Below, one piece after another: positions 10,901 to 22,461 of a DNA stretch of 64,000 nt. Made by a program: the position numbers and the translations under genes. Every line of letters starts with the position of its first letter. Within the stretch, counting starts at the first letter, position 1. The stretch comes from Eretmocerus hayati (taxonomy: Eukaryota; Arthropoda; Insecta; Hymenoptera; Aphelinidae). The stretch spans positions 176,373,021 through 176,437,020 of the forward strand of contig CM056741.1 of assembly GCA_029851415.1 (NCBI GenBank). Reading direction: 5' to 3'. The notes beneath the pieces are model-generated. The model made no database searches, was not told where the DNA came from, and saw nothing but the letters and a program-made list of their open reading frames with translations.

Positions 10901-13900
10901 TTATAATTTTTGGTGCATCGCTTGAATAACGTAGCCTTGCCACTACGAGCACGGGAATCACATGTATAACCTGCGCGTCATCAGTTTGTATTCAGAAATT
11001 CTCTTATAATCGTCCGTCAATCCCCGATTTTTATCGATCCACCGAAGAGAACAGAATTTCAGTATCCTGCACCTAGTTTTTCATCATCGTGGCCGATCAA
11101 TACAGAAAGATATCCCGTCACTTCCTGCCAGAAAATTTGATACGCCCACACGACGTGGGTTAAACATCCGATTTTCAAATAAGTTAATCTCGAAAATTTC
11201 ATCGTTAACCCATATTTTTCTCAACGGCAATCGATCCAGAGGCTCTCAATCTATGAATTCTATCAGCTCCAGCTTCCTGGCTGAAAGAGTCAGTAACTAT
11301 CAAACCCCCTCAATTTATGGGGGCTCGTGCAGCTTCGGCAAATTCAAAGTTGATCATACTGAAATTGGACATAGATGGGAAAAATTGGAGTTGTATCGGA
11401 ATAATGAACTAAGCGCCGCGCTGTACCTCAGTATGGTGACGCAGAGGGCGACTTTCCCACCGACCCCGATTTATCCGAATCCCACCACAGAGTTCCTGGT
11501 TATACAACTTGAAGTACAAAATTGTTGATAACCTTACTGTGATTGAATAAATCTGTTCAACATTGTATCTGGCAACTGCCAGAAAGTCCTTTTCTAATTA
11601 ATGGGGAGTCAATCGTAATCGATCCTTTTCGAGTTATACGCCTTTTTAAATTGAAAAAAACACGATCTTTGCAATTTTCATTGGGTGAAATCAACAACAA
11701 AAAAGAAAAAATGCCTTTTCTGGCAACGGGAATCTATTCTTCTAACCTTTATCAACAATATCCAATATCAGGAAGTAATGTTTCCGGCCCAAAACCTTAT
11801 TTTTCAGCTATTTGTTTATGACGCTTCCGCGCATGTTGGAGTATACTTGAGTACCAACGCGTCAGAGGACACTGGAAGTCGATCATAAGTCACACCCCGT
11901 GAGGGATATTCAAGCATATTTTCTCCGCGGATTCCTCTTCAGAAGACACTCCTGATCAAGAAAATGTATGTTGCCAGGTCGACACCTGGTCGCAATCTGT
12001 TGAAACTAAAATTGTTTAAACAATTCCCTGGTAGAAATTCATCCTAATGTAACACATTATTAGCCATAAAATGGCCATTTTCAGCCAAAATTGGCCAAAA
12101 ATAGCCATTTTATATCTATTAATGTGTTACATCGAAGTAAATTTCTACCAGGGTTTATGAAAATTCGATTTCCGAGATGGAAACCATTTTATTAGGGTAT
12201 TTTGAGTGATTCTAAACCGAAAGTTATTCTGGTCGTTCTTTACCAAAATCAATCCTTCTCGAGTTATACGCCTTTTGAAACAAAAAAAAACACGATTTTC
12301 GCAATTTCCAGTGTCAAAAATCAGCAACAAAAAAGTAAAAAATGCCTTTTTTGGTGATGTGAATCTAGCTTAAACAAATTGTGACCGAGTTTCGGCCTGG
12401 CAACACGCATTTCCATGATCAAGTGAGTCTTCTGAAGAGGAATCCGCAGAGTGGATGAGCTTGTTCCCTGGCGCGTAAGTATTCAAGTATACTCCAACAC
12501 GTGCGGAAGCGTCATAAACAAATAGCTGAAAAATAAGGTTTTGGGCCGGAAACATCACTTCCTGATTTCGGGTACTGTTGATAAAGGTTAGAAGAATAGA
12601 TTCTCATTGCCAGAAAAGGCATTTTTTACTTTTTTGTTGCTAATTTTTGACACTGAAAATTGCAAAAATCGTGTTTTTTCAATTTAAAAAGGCGTATAAC
12701 TCGAAAAGAATCGATTTTAGCAAAAAATGACAAGAATAACTTTCGGTTTAGAATCACCCAAAATACCTTGATAAAATGGTTTCCATCTCGGAAAATCAAT
12801 TTTCATCAATTGTTTAAACAATTTCAGCTTAAACAAATTGTGATCACTTTTCGGCCTGGCAACATCGGTTTCTATAATCAGGACAGTGTTCTGAAGGGGA
12901 TCCCGAAGAGAAACCTCGTGGGAATAATTTTCCCAACGATGGCGCCCACTCGGCCCGGACAAACCTCATTCATTCCAAAGAAGATAAATTTTCGAACCAA
13001 TCAAATCCTCTATAAATAGATATATTTATTGGATTCCAATAATTTTTTTTTCTCAGTGTAGTAGCAGGGTTGCCGTCGTACGGGCTTTGTACCCTCCAAG
13101 ATGGCCACCTTGGAGAATAGATTGAGCTTGGTTGTATACGGTTCGTCTTTATAATATTGAGTTTGTAGCTCTTCCCGGTCATCAAATGCCCATCGAATGC
13201 CCGAGTGAGTAGAACAGGCTCAAATATAAGTGTTTCGTGCTAGACCCAGTGAGCTTAGCCACGAAATATGCGAAGTAGCCTATATACGTAGGCAACCCGA
13301 CAACCATGTCCAATCCCCATGATCCAAACATATTTCTGTAGGCTTTGGAGCCTACATAGTGTCTAAAAATCATATTTCCATACTCATCATAGAAATTACT
13401 CTAAAACTAGAAATAGATACTAGGTCTTATTATTGTCTTCTATCAAAGCGAGATCACGAAATTTTCAGGCTGGAACCTCATTCCCTGAACAATGTCTGTG
13501 AGTTCTACCCATTGTCAATATTAGAGAACAGAATGCTTAAGTATGTACTTCACTTTGAGCGATGCAGCATTACTCTTGATGAATTTCACAATCTTCCTAG
13601 GCTGATCGTACCAATAGGCAACCGGAGCCAAGCTAACCACCAGCCAAACCTTGTCGTTGTACTCTGGTTTCATTGACAGCAAAACGTAGCTCATGGACGT
13701 GCCCATTGAGTGACCGGCGTAGCCTAGACTTTTCTCGCCTGTTAGTTGCAATATGTAGTCTATTACTGCTGGCAAGTCGTAGATACCCATTTCGTGCCAA
13801 CTATTACAATTATCAAAATCAAATATCTGTTGCATAATTAAACTGAATGCGAGTTGCAAAATAATACACAGGTATATGCGAATATATCAACCTAAATACA

Positions 13901-16900
13901 TATATCCTCGCAGTTGTGTATTCGCGTATATTAATTTTTAAAATATGATGGAACTCAAGTTGTACAGAAAAAATTATTGATATGAATGTGGACGAATTCT
14001 TGTTGCAGTAAAACTTCCATTAAATTTACACAACCGAAGGCCGCTTCAGAATTATTCCCGTCCGATAACGACGAAGGTAATAGGCTGAGGAAAATCTTTC
14101 GATCGAGGGTGCAAGATAGGATTCGATTTGTTCTGATAATCACTATATAATTTTACATCTTGTCTGATATTCCACGCTTCTGAGTAAGGACAGAATAAAT
14201 ACGAAACCAAATTAGTATAAAACTTGTGTCAAAATTTACCAATTGATGTAAAAATCATCATTTTATCATTGATAATCATTTCAATCAGAGTGAATTCAGG
14301 AATCGACCGACGATTTTCCAAAGAACGGACAATAAAGTGAGACAAGGTTGGGTCACCTGTATTTCCAAAACTCTTTGTCATAGTCAGGTCTGAGTTTCAC
14401 ATGCGAGCGAGAGTAAGTGTTTCCCCTAATATTCCCACACCATACATCAAAGCCTGCGTCAGCCATCTGATATACTGCAAATTATGGATAAGTATAACTT
14501 TTCTAAAATAACATTTACCCAAAATCTCTGTGGAGACAGACAAAGAATTTCTGAGCAATTCCACGTCAATTCAGCAAGGTTTTCTCCGACCGCTTTTTTA
14601 TTCATCCACATGTTTTTTCTCCGTTTTATAGCGTTGAAAAAAAATAGCTCCAACAGTTTTTAGGTCCAAAAAATTCTTTTTGCATTACCCACGTCTAGAT
14701 GAGTGATTCTGCTATAAATTCAGAATCTTGAGACATTGACCCGGTAATTTGCGTATAGTTTTGGACTGCTTCTACCAATTGCAACTCTGCTTGCAGCATT
14801 CGAAAAAGGGCTCAGGAACCTATTCATTTACCACCTGCAGAACCTTTTCAGAGCCTTTTTGGTCCTTGTAGGACTCAAAATAACCGTAAATCACGATGTA
14901 GACCATAACTTTTTTGACCCGCCAAAAAAAATCGTTCAAAAACTTTCTTTTTCAATTCTTATTGTTGTAATCTACGTGCAAAAATTTTTGGAGCATCTAT
15001 TCTGAGTTATGGCTTTCCTAGAATTTTTTTTGGGCAAAATAAAAAAAAGTGGAAAATGATTTGTTATGACGCCGGAGTTTTCTGGGAGAGCTCTGGATCT
15101 GACTTTATCGCGTTTGCCGAGTCATTTTACTGCGGAAAGGTATTTATTCGAGTATCATTTGAGTGGTTGAAAGTCGTCAGAACCCTGAAAAAGTATTTTC
15201 AAAGCACTTCTTAATCAGAAAATAGCCTCTCCAGCAAACCCGCTAGGTTTAGGTATTCTAGGCCTTCTTTTAAAGGATATCCTTCAAAAATTCCTCCAAA
15301 ACGACCTATTGTGAAAGTCAATTTGATGCACCAAAATTGGATTTGCAGCCCTTCGAATCAAAACAAAAATGTCAAGAATGAAATCTGTGAGCCTTACGAA
15401 GCTCTCCAAGGACTCCTTGGCAGCTGTGTACCACCTCCACCTCATTTGACTAAATATACTCCTGTAATAGGTTATTTTGGAGAAAATTGACCCAACTATC
15501 GATTGAAGATGGCATTGAGAGCATAGAATTGATCCCATCGTCAGGAAGTCCAAGTTTAAGGAAGAGCGACAGAACTCTCAATTGGATATGGTTAGATAAA
15601 CGTGAACTTCCCGACCGTGGGATCAATCTTATGCTCTCAATACCATTTTCAATTGATAGCTGGGTCAACTTCTTTCAAAATAGTTTAGCGTGAAAACTAT
15701 TACCGGAGTAAATTTAGTCAGAGGTGGTGGTATACAGCTGCCAAGGGGAGCTTGGAGTCACGGGATGGCTTCGTAAGGCTCACAGATTTCATTCCTAACA
15801 TTTTTGTTTTGCTTCGAAGGGCTGCAAATCCAACTCTAGTGCATCACATTGACTCTTACACTAGGTCATTTTGAAAGAAGTTTCAAGGGCTATGGTTCAA
15901 GAAACGTTCTCGAATTCCTAAACCTAGTGGGTTTGCTGGAGAGGCTATTATCTGTTGGAAAAAGTGCTTTGAAAATACTTTTTCGGGGTTCTGCAGACGA
16001 CCTTCAACCACTCAAATGATACTTGACGAATACATTTCCGATGTATAATGACTTGGCAAATACTACTCCATAAAGAAATCATTTCCCACTTTTTTTGGTT
16101 TTTTAATGAACAAAAAAATTCTAGGAAAGCCATCACTCAGACGAAATGCTCCAAACATTTTTTGCGTCTAGATTACAACAATAAAAATCGAAAAAAAATT
16201 GAAAACGATGTTTTTGACGAGACAAAAAAGTTATAGTCTACACCGTGATTTACGGTTATCTTGAGTCTGGCAAGGACCAAAACGGCTCTAAAAAGGTTCT
16301 GCAGATGGTAAATAGATAGGTTTTTGAACCCTCTTTTCGAATGCTACAAGCAGAATTGCGATTGGTGGGCGGGTCAATGTCTCAAGATTCTGAATTTATA
16401 GCAGAACCACTCAGATAGACGTGGGCAATGCAAAAAATTTCGAACCTGAAAAATGTTGCAACTATCTTTTTCTAACACTATAAAACGGAAAAAACATGAG
16501 GGGGAATAAAAAAATGATCGGAAAAACCCTTGCTGAATTGACGTGGAAGAACTCTTCTTGTTCTGTCAGGAGGTTTTGTCATTTTGCTAAGTTATATTGG
16601 AGACCAACCTAGATCTTTTTCAGGGCCCGAAATGACCCATTGGTCCGACGAAGCAAAAAGTCCATGCTGGAAGTAAAAAACTGGTTTTCCGTTTTCTTTA
16701 GGTCGAGTTGGACTCCCTGGTATCCTATGAATTCGCAGCCTGTAACCATCAGCTGTCGTGACAACATGTTCTTCTGCCGGATAACCGTGTTTGGTTACCA
16801 ATTTCACCTATTTTCACAGAAGTTTACCACTCAGACAATCTTTACCACAATATGTTTATCTGACTAGAATCTTAATCATTATGAGAGGATTCGATGAAAA

Positions 16901-19444
16901 TAAGTGAGCGCTCGCTGGTATCTTTGAGCCCGTTGAGGTTACACTTACAAAAAATGTCTGAAAATAACACACAAGTCCTACGGAATCCATTGGACCACAA
17001 GGAGTTCTTTCAATGCTATTGCAGACGTCAATTAAAATCTTGAACGTTTTTCTAGGTGAAAACCTTCCCCTGAAGAGTACTCAATGGTTTTTGACCGACT
17101 TCTATACGATCTTGTACAGGAAGTTCATTTATAGAAGATATAACAAAAACGTGACTCGGCTGTCACACGTGATTGATCAAAAGTTCCGATCCCAATGTTC
17201 TTCACTAGATCCCTCAGAACACACTTAGTCCGGGAGCTGGATAGGCTCCCGTATGCACTGAGAGCTGCCACCCTAAAAAAATGGTTTCTGAAGTATTTTT
17301 TTGCGTAGAATCCGAATCCGTTGGAATTTTTCCGATAAGTGGTGGAGATCACCCTCAAAAATGCAATTCTAACCTAAAAACGGCTTTTTTCGCGCGGACG
17401 AGGGGAACATTTTAGCAAACCACTTGGATGATCTCAAAAACATAAAAGTATGAGTACCTAAACGTCTAAACGTTATTTCTCAATACTCTGCATCCTATAT
17501 ACAGGGTGTCGAAATCCCAACGGGGTCGTTTTGTGTATTTGAGAGTCCCGAAACGGATGTATACGAGCTGAATAGTTTTAGTACGGTATTTTTATGTACC
17601 CAAATCATCGATGCAACTTATTTCTACCTCATATCGCAATCCAGAAAAACACACGGAGAGTTTCTTTCCCGGTTAATAAGGCTCAGGTGAATGATTTTGA
17701 CCTTTATTCTCAGAATATTTTTGTTGCGGCACGAAAAAGCTCCACCTTAGCCGTGCAGGAAGGGATTCCGTATTTCTGTTCTATGGCAATGACACTGATC
17801 TACTGTGTCTTTTCCAAATTCCACATTGCTCTGACCTGAGAAATACATGTCTCACATATGGTTTTGACCTGATCATGACGACATCGAACTAACCCTGGTG
17901 AAAACTTCTAAGCTCGACTCTGCTCTAGCAGATGTATCATTTATGGTTCGTTGTGAAAATTGACTAGGAAATAGAGCCCATTGGTGATTGGTATATATAA
18001 CAGTTACTCTAATTTGCCATCTGAGGTAAGAATTCGTAATTCCATGGTCTTGGTGTGTCAATCATGCACCGGCCTCGTATACGATCACCATGGGCTCCAT
18101 CTTCTAGTCAATTTTCACAACGAACCATAAATGATACATCTGCTAGAGCAGAGTCGAGCTTAGACGTTTTCACCAGAGTTGGTTCGATGTCGTCATGATC
18201 AGGTCAAAACCATATGTGAGACATGTATTTCTCATGTCAATGTGGAATTTGGAAAAGACACAGTAGATCAATGTCATTGCCATAGAACAGAAATACGGAA
18301 TCTCTTCCTGCAGGGCTAAAAGTGGAGCTCTGTGCCGCAACAAAAATATTCTGAGAATAAAGGTCAAAATCATTCACCTGTGCCTTATTAACCGAGAAAG
18401 AAACTCTCCGTGTGTTTTTCTGGATTGCGATATGAGGTAGAAATAAGTTGCATCGATGATTTGGGTACATAAAAATACCATACTAAAACTATTCAGCTCG
18501 TATACATCCATTTCGGGACTCTCAAATACACAAAACGACCCCGTTGGAATTTCGACACGCTGTATATAGGATGCTGAGTATTGAGAAATAACGTTTAGAC
18601 GTTGAGGTACTCATACTTTCATGTTTTTGAGGTCATCTAAGTAATTTGGTAAAATGCTCTCCTCGTCCGCGCGAAAAAAGCCGTTTTTAGGTTAGAATTG
18701 CATTTTTGAGGGTGATCTCCACCACTTATCGAAAAAATTCCAACGGATTCGGATTCTACGCAAAAAAATAACTCAGAAACCATTTGTTTTAGGGTGGCAG
18801 CTCTCAGTGCATACGGGAGCCTATCCAGCTCCCGGACTAAGTAAGAGATCAGAATTCTCCTGAGAATTCCACATAGGATCTTGCAAAAAAGTGAAAAACA
18901 TTCCTGAATTGAATAATGTAAAACCTTGATTCTACTAGAATAGTCTTATTATTGTATCGAATATGCGACTTTGGGGTTTTTGAAAGCAGTTGATCCACCC
19001 AGGAGTTCTTCATACATCAGTCCTTATCAGTCATGAAGTATTACTCAGCTTTAATGAAAGTATTTACATATTTTGTGAAATTTGAGCTATTATATGATTG
19101 ATAAGTTGTAGCCGTACGAACGCTATTCAAGTACATATTCCTGAAGCATGCATCCAAAATTAAGACTGGAAACCAGTGAAAGCTTGAAGCGTGAGTATTT
19201 CATTATAGAAATAGATGAAGGACTTCCTTGCAATATTGAAACAATGATTTTGACTGTTACTCACAAAATCCATTGCGGGCAGTTCATTCAAGTCAAAGGA
19301 ATCCTTCGGGAAGGGTAGAAGTAATCTCCTATCATTTAGATTGGGCTCTGCTTTATCGTTGGCACGTTTTCGCCTACTATGGTTCTGCATTAAAGGAGTC
19401 GATTCCACAAGACATATTACCACCATGCAAACAATAGCTTTCAT
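7932..19444 (-). CDS. Secreted acid lipase (lipase-3/gastric lipase family), 8 supported coding exons
   Basis: Alpha/beta-hydrolase that cleaves acyl esters, probably in the gut lumen or lysosome. Minus-strand coding exons: 19265-19444 (60 aa, signal peptide from [15 protein letters not shown] and a basic RRKR propeptide site); 16609-16807 ([30 protein letters not shown]); 14357-14474 ([20 protein letters not shown]); about 13549-13800 ([15 protein letters not shown], nucleophile elbow GHSMG with Ser near residue 197); about 13185-13362 (cap region); 8917-8988 ([17 protein letters not shown]); 8641-8783 ([11 protein letters not shown] with the catalytic Asp); 7932-8102 ([12 protein letters not shown] with the catalytic His, stop TGA 7932-7934). 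Splice phases agree at exons 1-5 and 6-8. The exon 5 to 6 join is unresolved: the frame meets a TGA at 13182-13184 without a GT donor. About 410 aa, usual for the family. Introns 1, 2 and 5 are filled with inverted repeats. Confidence 0.88.
9919..10725. repeat. Fold-back element in lipase intron 5 (arms ~350-400 bp)
   Basis: The left arm (about 9919-10320) and right arm (about 10370-10725) are imperfect reverse complements. Examples are gcccgttctacataggatgc (10001) against gcatcctatgtagaacgggc (10657), gcgtacgcgcatacgcttgc against gcaagcgtatgcgcgtacgc, and gattggtgaccgctc against gggtggtcaccaatc near the centre. The outer ends share gtgcgtgaagcgc and gctttacgcac. It lies inside the intron between lipase exons 5 and 6. 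No protein is supported. Confidence 0.85.
11600..12970. repeat. Composite of direct and inverted copies of one repeat family in lipase intron 5
   Basis: The module marked by gagttatacgccttttnaa, cacgatttttgcaattt and aaaaatgcctttt occurs forward at about 11,630-11,730 and 12,260-12,350, and inverted at about 12,610-12,720. The flanking block (ctattcttctaacctttatc, aaaccttatttttcagctat, ggagtatacttgagtac) is forward at 11,735-11,860 and inverted at 12,490-12,600. The right-hand block (ttttcggcctggcaac, aataattttcccaacgatgg) recurs at 29,690-29,815 in an intron of vanin-like gene A. The family is dispersed and often arranged head-to-head. No coding frame is supported. Confidence 0.75.
12026..12153. 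mobile_element. 128-bp MITE with ~34-bp CCCTGG terminal inverted repeats
   Basis: The ends are ccctggtagaaatt...atgtaacacatta and taatgtgttacat...aatttctaccaggg. The centre is built of gccattt/aaatggc subrepeats. It is flanked by TT on each side. The uninserted paralogue at about 12,790-12,835 (inverted copy) joins the same flanks, aattgtttaaacaatt and gatgaaaa, directly. The window therefore contains both filled and empty sites. Confidence 0.85.
14505..16600. repeat. Giant fold-back (arms ~1 kb) occupying nearly all of lipase intron 2
   Basis: The left arm (about 14,505-15,548) and right arm (about 15,607-16,600) are imperfect reverse complements along their length. Examples are ccacgtcaattcagcaagg (14,560) with its mirror at 16,535, aaccgtaaatcacgatgtag (14,883) with ctacaccgtgatttacggtt (16,237), gtatcatttgagtggttgaa with ttcaaccactcaaatgatac (16,003), and gcattgagagcatagaattg with its mirror at about 15,630. 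The spacer is about 60 bp. The intron runs from 14,475 to 16,608, so only about 8 bp at its 5' end and 30 bp at its 3' end lie outside the hairpin. Confidence 0.88.
17224..18842. repeat. Giant fold-back (arms ~750 bp) in lipase intron 1
   Basis: The terminal sequence acttagtccgggagctgg at 17,224 is repeated inverted at 18,825-18,842. Pairing continues inward over about 750 bp, for example aaacggcttttttcgcgcgg with ccgcgcgaaaaaagccgttt, and caaatcatcgatgcaactta with its mirror near 18,450. It ends near 17,983 and 18,091, leaving a spacer of about 107 bp. Each arm has a small open frame with the same protein stretch ([20 protein letters not shown]), which only reflects the repeat. The end of the inner section carries acagggtgtcgaaatcc, a type of end seen in TIR elements. 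Confidence 0.9.
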
Positions 19445-19489
19445 TTTTGTCTTTTCCAATGAGGAGTACTGAGATTGTCTCAACTGATA

Positions 19490-22440
19490 GACGGCCCTGA
19501 ATAAAAATACGAAAAAGCATATATGAGTATTATCGTGAAGGAGGTGCTGAAATAAAAATTGATCCGCCGCATGCCATGCCGACTTTTTTCATTATGTTTC
19601 ACGTATAGAATGGTAATTTGTCATAAAACGTAGGGAGAAGTACAGTATTATTTTTATTCATGCTTGTTTTAGTGAGCACCCCAGGAAAGCTTTTGAGTAC
19701 AAAACACCGAACTGACATTTCGCTCTTAATATCGCTCGGAAAAATAGTGGAATCGACGTGAAAACTCCTCCACGCAGATTTCATGTATTCCCATCATATA
19801 CTCATGGAAAAAATTGTTTTCATCCAGATGAATTGAATTTTAGTTGGGTACAGTAGTGTCTACGAAACTGACATGAATTAATTATATGGACTATTTTCGA
19901 TTATGAATGTTCAAGTAGCACCTCGAGCAGCACTCAAAATTACGGCTCGGGGCCTTCTCTCGCACTGGCATTTGATCATTTAACATGTATCCTTGGAATT
20001 TTTGCCGGTACAAACGGATTTAGAGTGAATTTGGGATACCCTATGATGATTTCGAGAAACTTGCTCAATTTTAGTAAAAATCTCATAACAAGAATGAGAT
20101 ATATAGCTCTGGGACTAATCTGAGCTATTCTGACCATAGAACCGACGAAAAATAGTTGAATCATATTTTGAGAAAAGAATTTGGGATCGCCCACCATATT
20201 GATTGTCTTGATGCTAAAACTATTAAAAATATGCGTGGAACTCCAATTTTTACAGTTCACGGAATTGATATGTTAACCCTCAATATTTAAAAATAAAAAG
20301 ACGAGTTGAGAGTTCGATCTGAAACTCTGATACCAAATAAGATTTGAATAGAGTAGGTACGTTTGGAAATCTTGGAATGGAGTGATTCTGAACTCACTTG
20401 TCAAAATTGGAGGCCATTACACGTTCCATGTAACTTTCTGCGACCTTTATGGTAAAATGTACTTGGGATGAATTCAAGCAAAGTTCTAAAAGGGAGCTGA
20501 AGTGGAGCGACGTCACATATTATGCATATGACTCGTTCAGAATCGAAGCGGATTCACATTTTATCAAGTTTTACACAAAGCTAGCGCCAAGAATCTTTGG
20601 TTCTTAAAAATTCATGGACAACGTCATCACCGCCGTGGTCATTTAGAAGGGTATTGACTCAATCCCGTATAAACTGAACATTGAAAATGCCAGCATGTAT
20701 TCACGAAGAGTCAAAAATTTACAAATCCAAATGTTGGTGATTCAATCTTGATCAGATTAATGCCAGGAATTTCTCTTACACAAACATCGTGACTGAAATT
20801 ACTAATTTGACTTCTCAGCTCATTATTTTTCTTCTGTTTCGAATTTATTCATATTGTTTTCTTTGTTCAGAGGTGAAAAAGCACAATTTTGTACAACCAC
20901 CCATTTCTTTGCGGAAAAAATTGAGCAATGGAGAAAGTAATCGATTAATTTTACTCGACGAACTACAAAAAAAAAGGCAACGGGGTTTGTGTGCGGTTGT
21001 CGTTGGAGCACATTCTTATAGAAAATCTTTATTTGCAATCAATGAAGTTGTTCATTCATATCTTGAATTTCAAATTTGTAGACCTTCCTAAAGATTTTCA
21101 CAGATTACACCTTCAAGTCGATCCTTATGAGGACAAAATCTCGCAATGTCCAAGGTCTCGCTCGCCAAAATTGTTTTATTTCATGGGGTGTAAAGAAGCA
21201 TATGCTAATCTGGTGAACCTGTGACGAAGCATTATGATCACATTCACTTATGCACTTCTCATTCAGAAATGAGGGCAAGTTCACACTCTCGCATGAAATT
21301 TGAAAATCAAAGAACCACAATCAAAATACGCACACTAGTTTCCTCACCTTGAACTAATTCAGAGTAAACGTTCAATCAGCTTTGCCTTGTCAGAGTCGGC
21401 AACTCTGTGCACATTTGAAGTAAGTAACACCTTTCTTCAAAGAATCTCCGACAGTTCGATAAAAAATCTGAATCTATAACTCATTGCTTGAACCACAATC
21501 TTCAATTCTATTTCACATCACATCATCACTTTCCGAAAAAATCCAAAAATTCTAGGCTCTGGTTAAATATTAGTACAAACGCACAACAAGATAAGAACTA
21601 AAAATTCTCACAGGTAATCACAGTAAGGGACATGACCTGGTCTTATCAATTATCACATTTTCAGCACTTGGATCAGAAGAATGTAATGGAAGGTCTGGCC
21701 TCCGCGAATTCCATGAAAATTCGTCGAATACACATCGCAGCTCTAATAGCAAAAGTCGTGTGACTTTGTCAATCGCACCTGCAAGCCTCCGATTCATATC
21801 GTGTTATGTTCTTGCTAATCGTAGATTTGTATCTATCTGTCATGAGTAGGAGTCTCGGAAAAAACTATACTCGTCAGAGCTGGTGACTCTTCCAAACCTT
21901 GTACGTAACTTGAGCATCAAAAAACTTCGCAGTTCAACCGTTGTGGCCACAGTTCCTATAAATACAGCACACTAGATCCTTTAACGACCCAAATTTTGAA
22001 CGGGCCTTTAGGATACCCAAGGATTTTTGTCCAACTTTTGAAAGATCTCATACTGAAATATCATCAATAAAAACTAAGAAAAAGTGACTCTGTGGCGTCA
22101 TATGCAGCCCATAGGAGCTCAGCGCACTGGATCATTTTTTCGATCAACTAACATGATGCCAATCCAACCGATTAAGCTGAAATTGAAAATGTACATCTCA
22201 TTGGTCGACAAATGTCCCTACATACCCTGTATTTCACAAGCCCTTTTATTTGAGTTTCGAGAACTTTCGAGTTCTTTTGTGGACCCTGTGTGTAACGTGT
22301 ATGTGCATACAAGTATCGCGTTTGTGAACCAACCTAAGAAATATAGAACATCTCGACATAATCTATGTACAAATGAATAAAAATATGAAATCTTAGTAAC
22401 AGTTTTTAGTCAAGTTTGGTTTGATTATCAGCGTCGATCT
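19490..22440. other. Intergenic stretch upstream of the lipase gene, nothing recognisable
   Basis: No exon with splice signals or family motifs was found on either strand. The lipase promoter should lie just above 19,444, where I see gaataaaaatac but no convincing TATA box and initiator pair. Confidence 0.4.
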
Positions 22441-22461
22441 CTAGGAATTTATTGAATGATG

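Noticed and set aside
17594..18470. Matching open frames of about 80 codons on opposite strands
   Set aside because: They are the two arms of the same inverted repeat; neither shows splice or family evidence.
19445..19483. Lipase start 13 codons upstream
   Set aside because: The codon at that position is TTG; the ATG at 19,444 begins a proper signal peptide.
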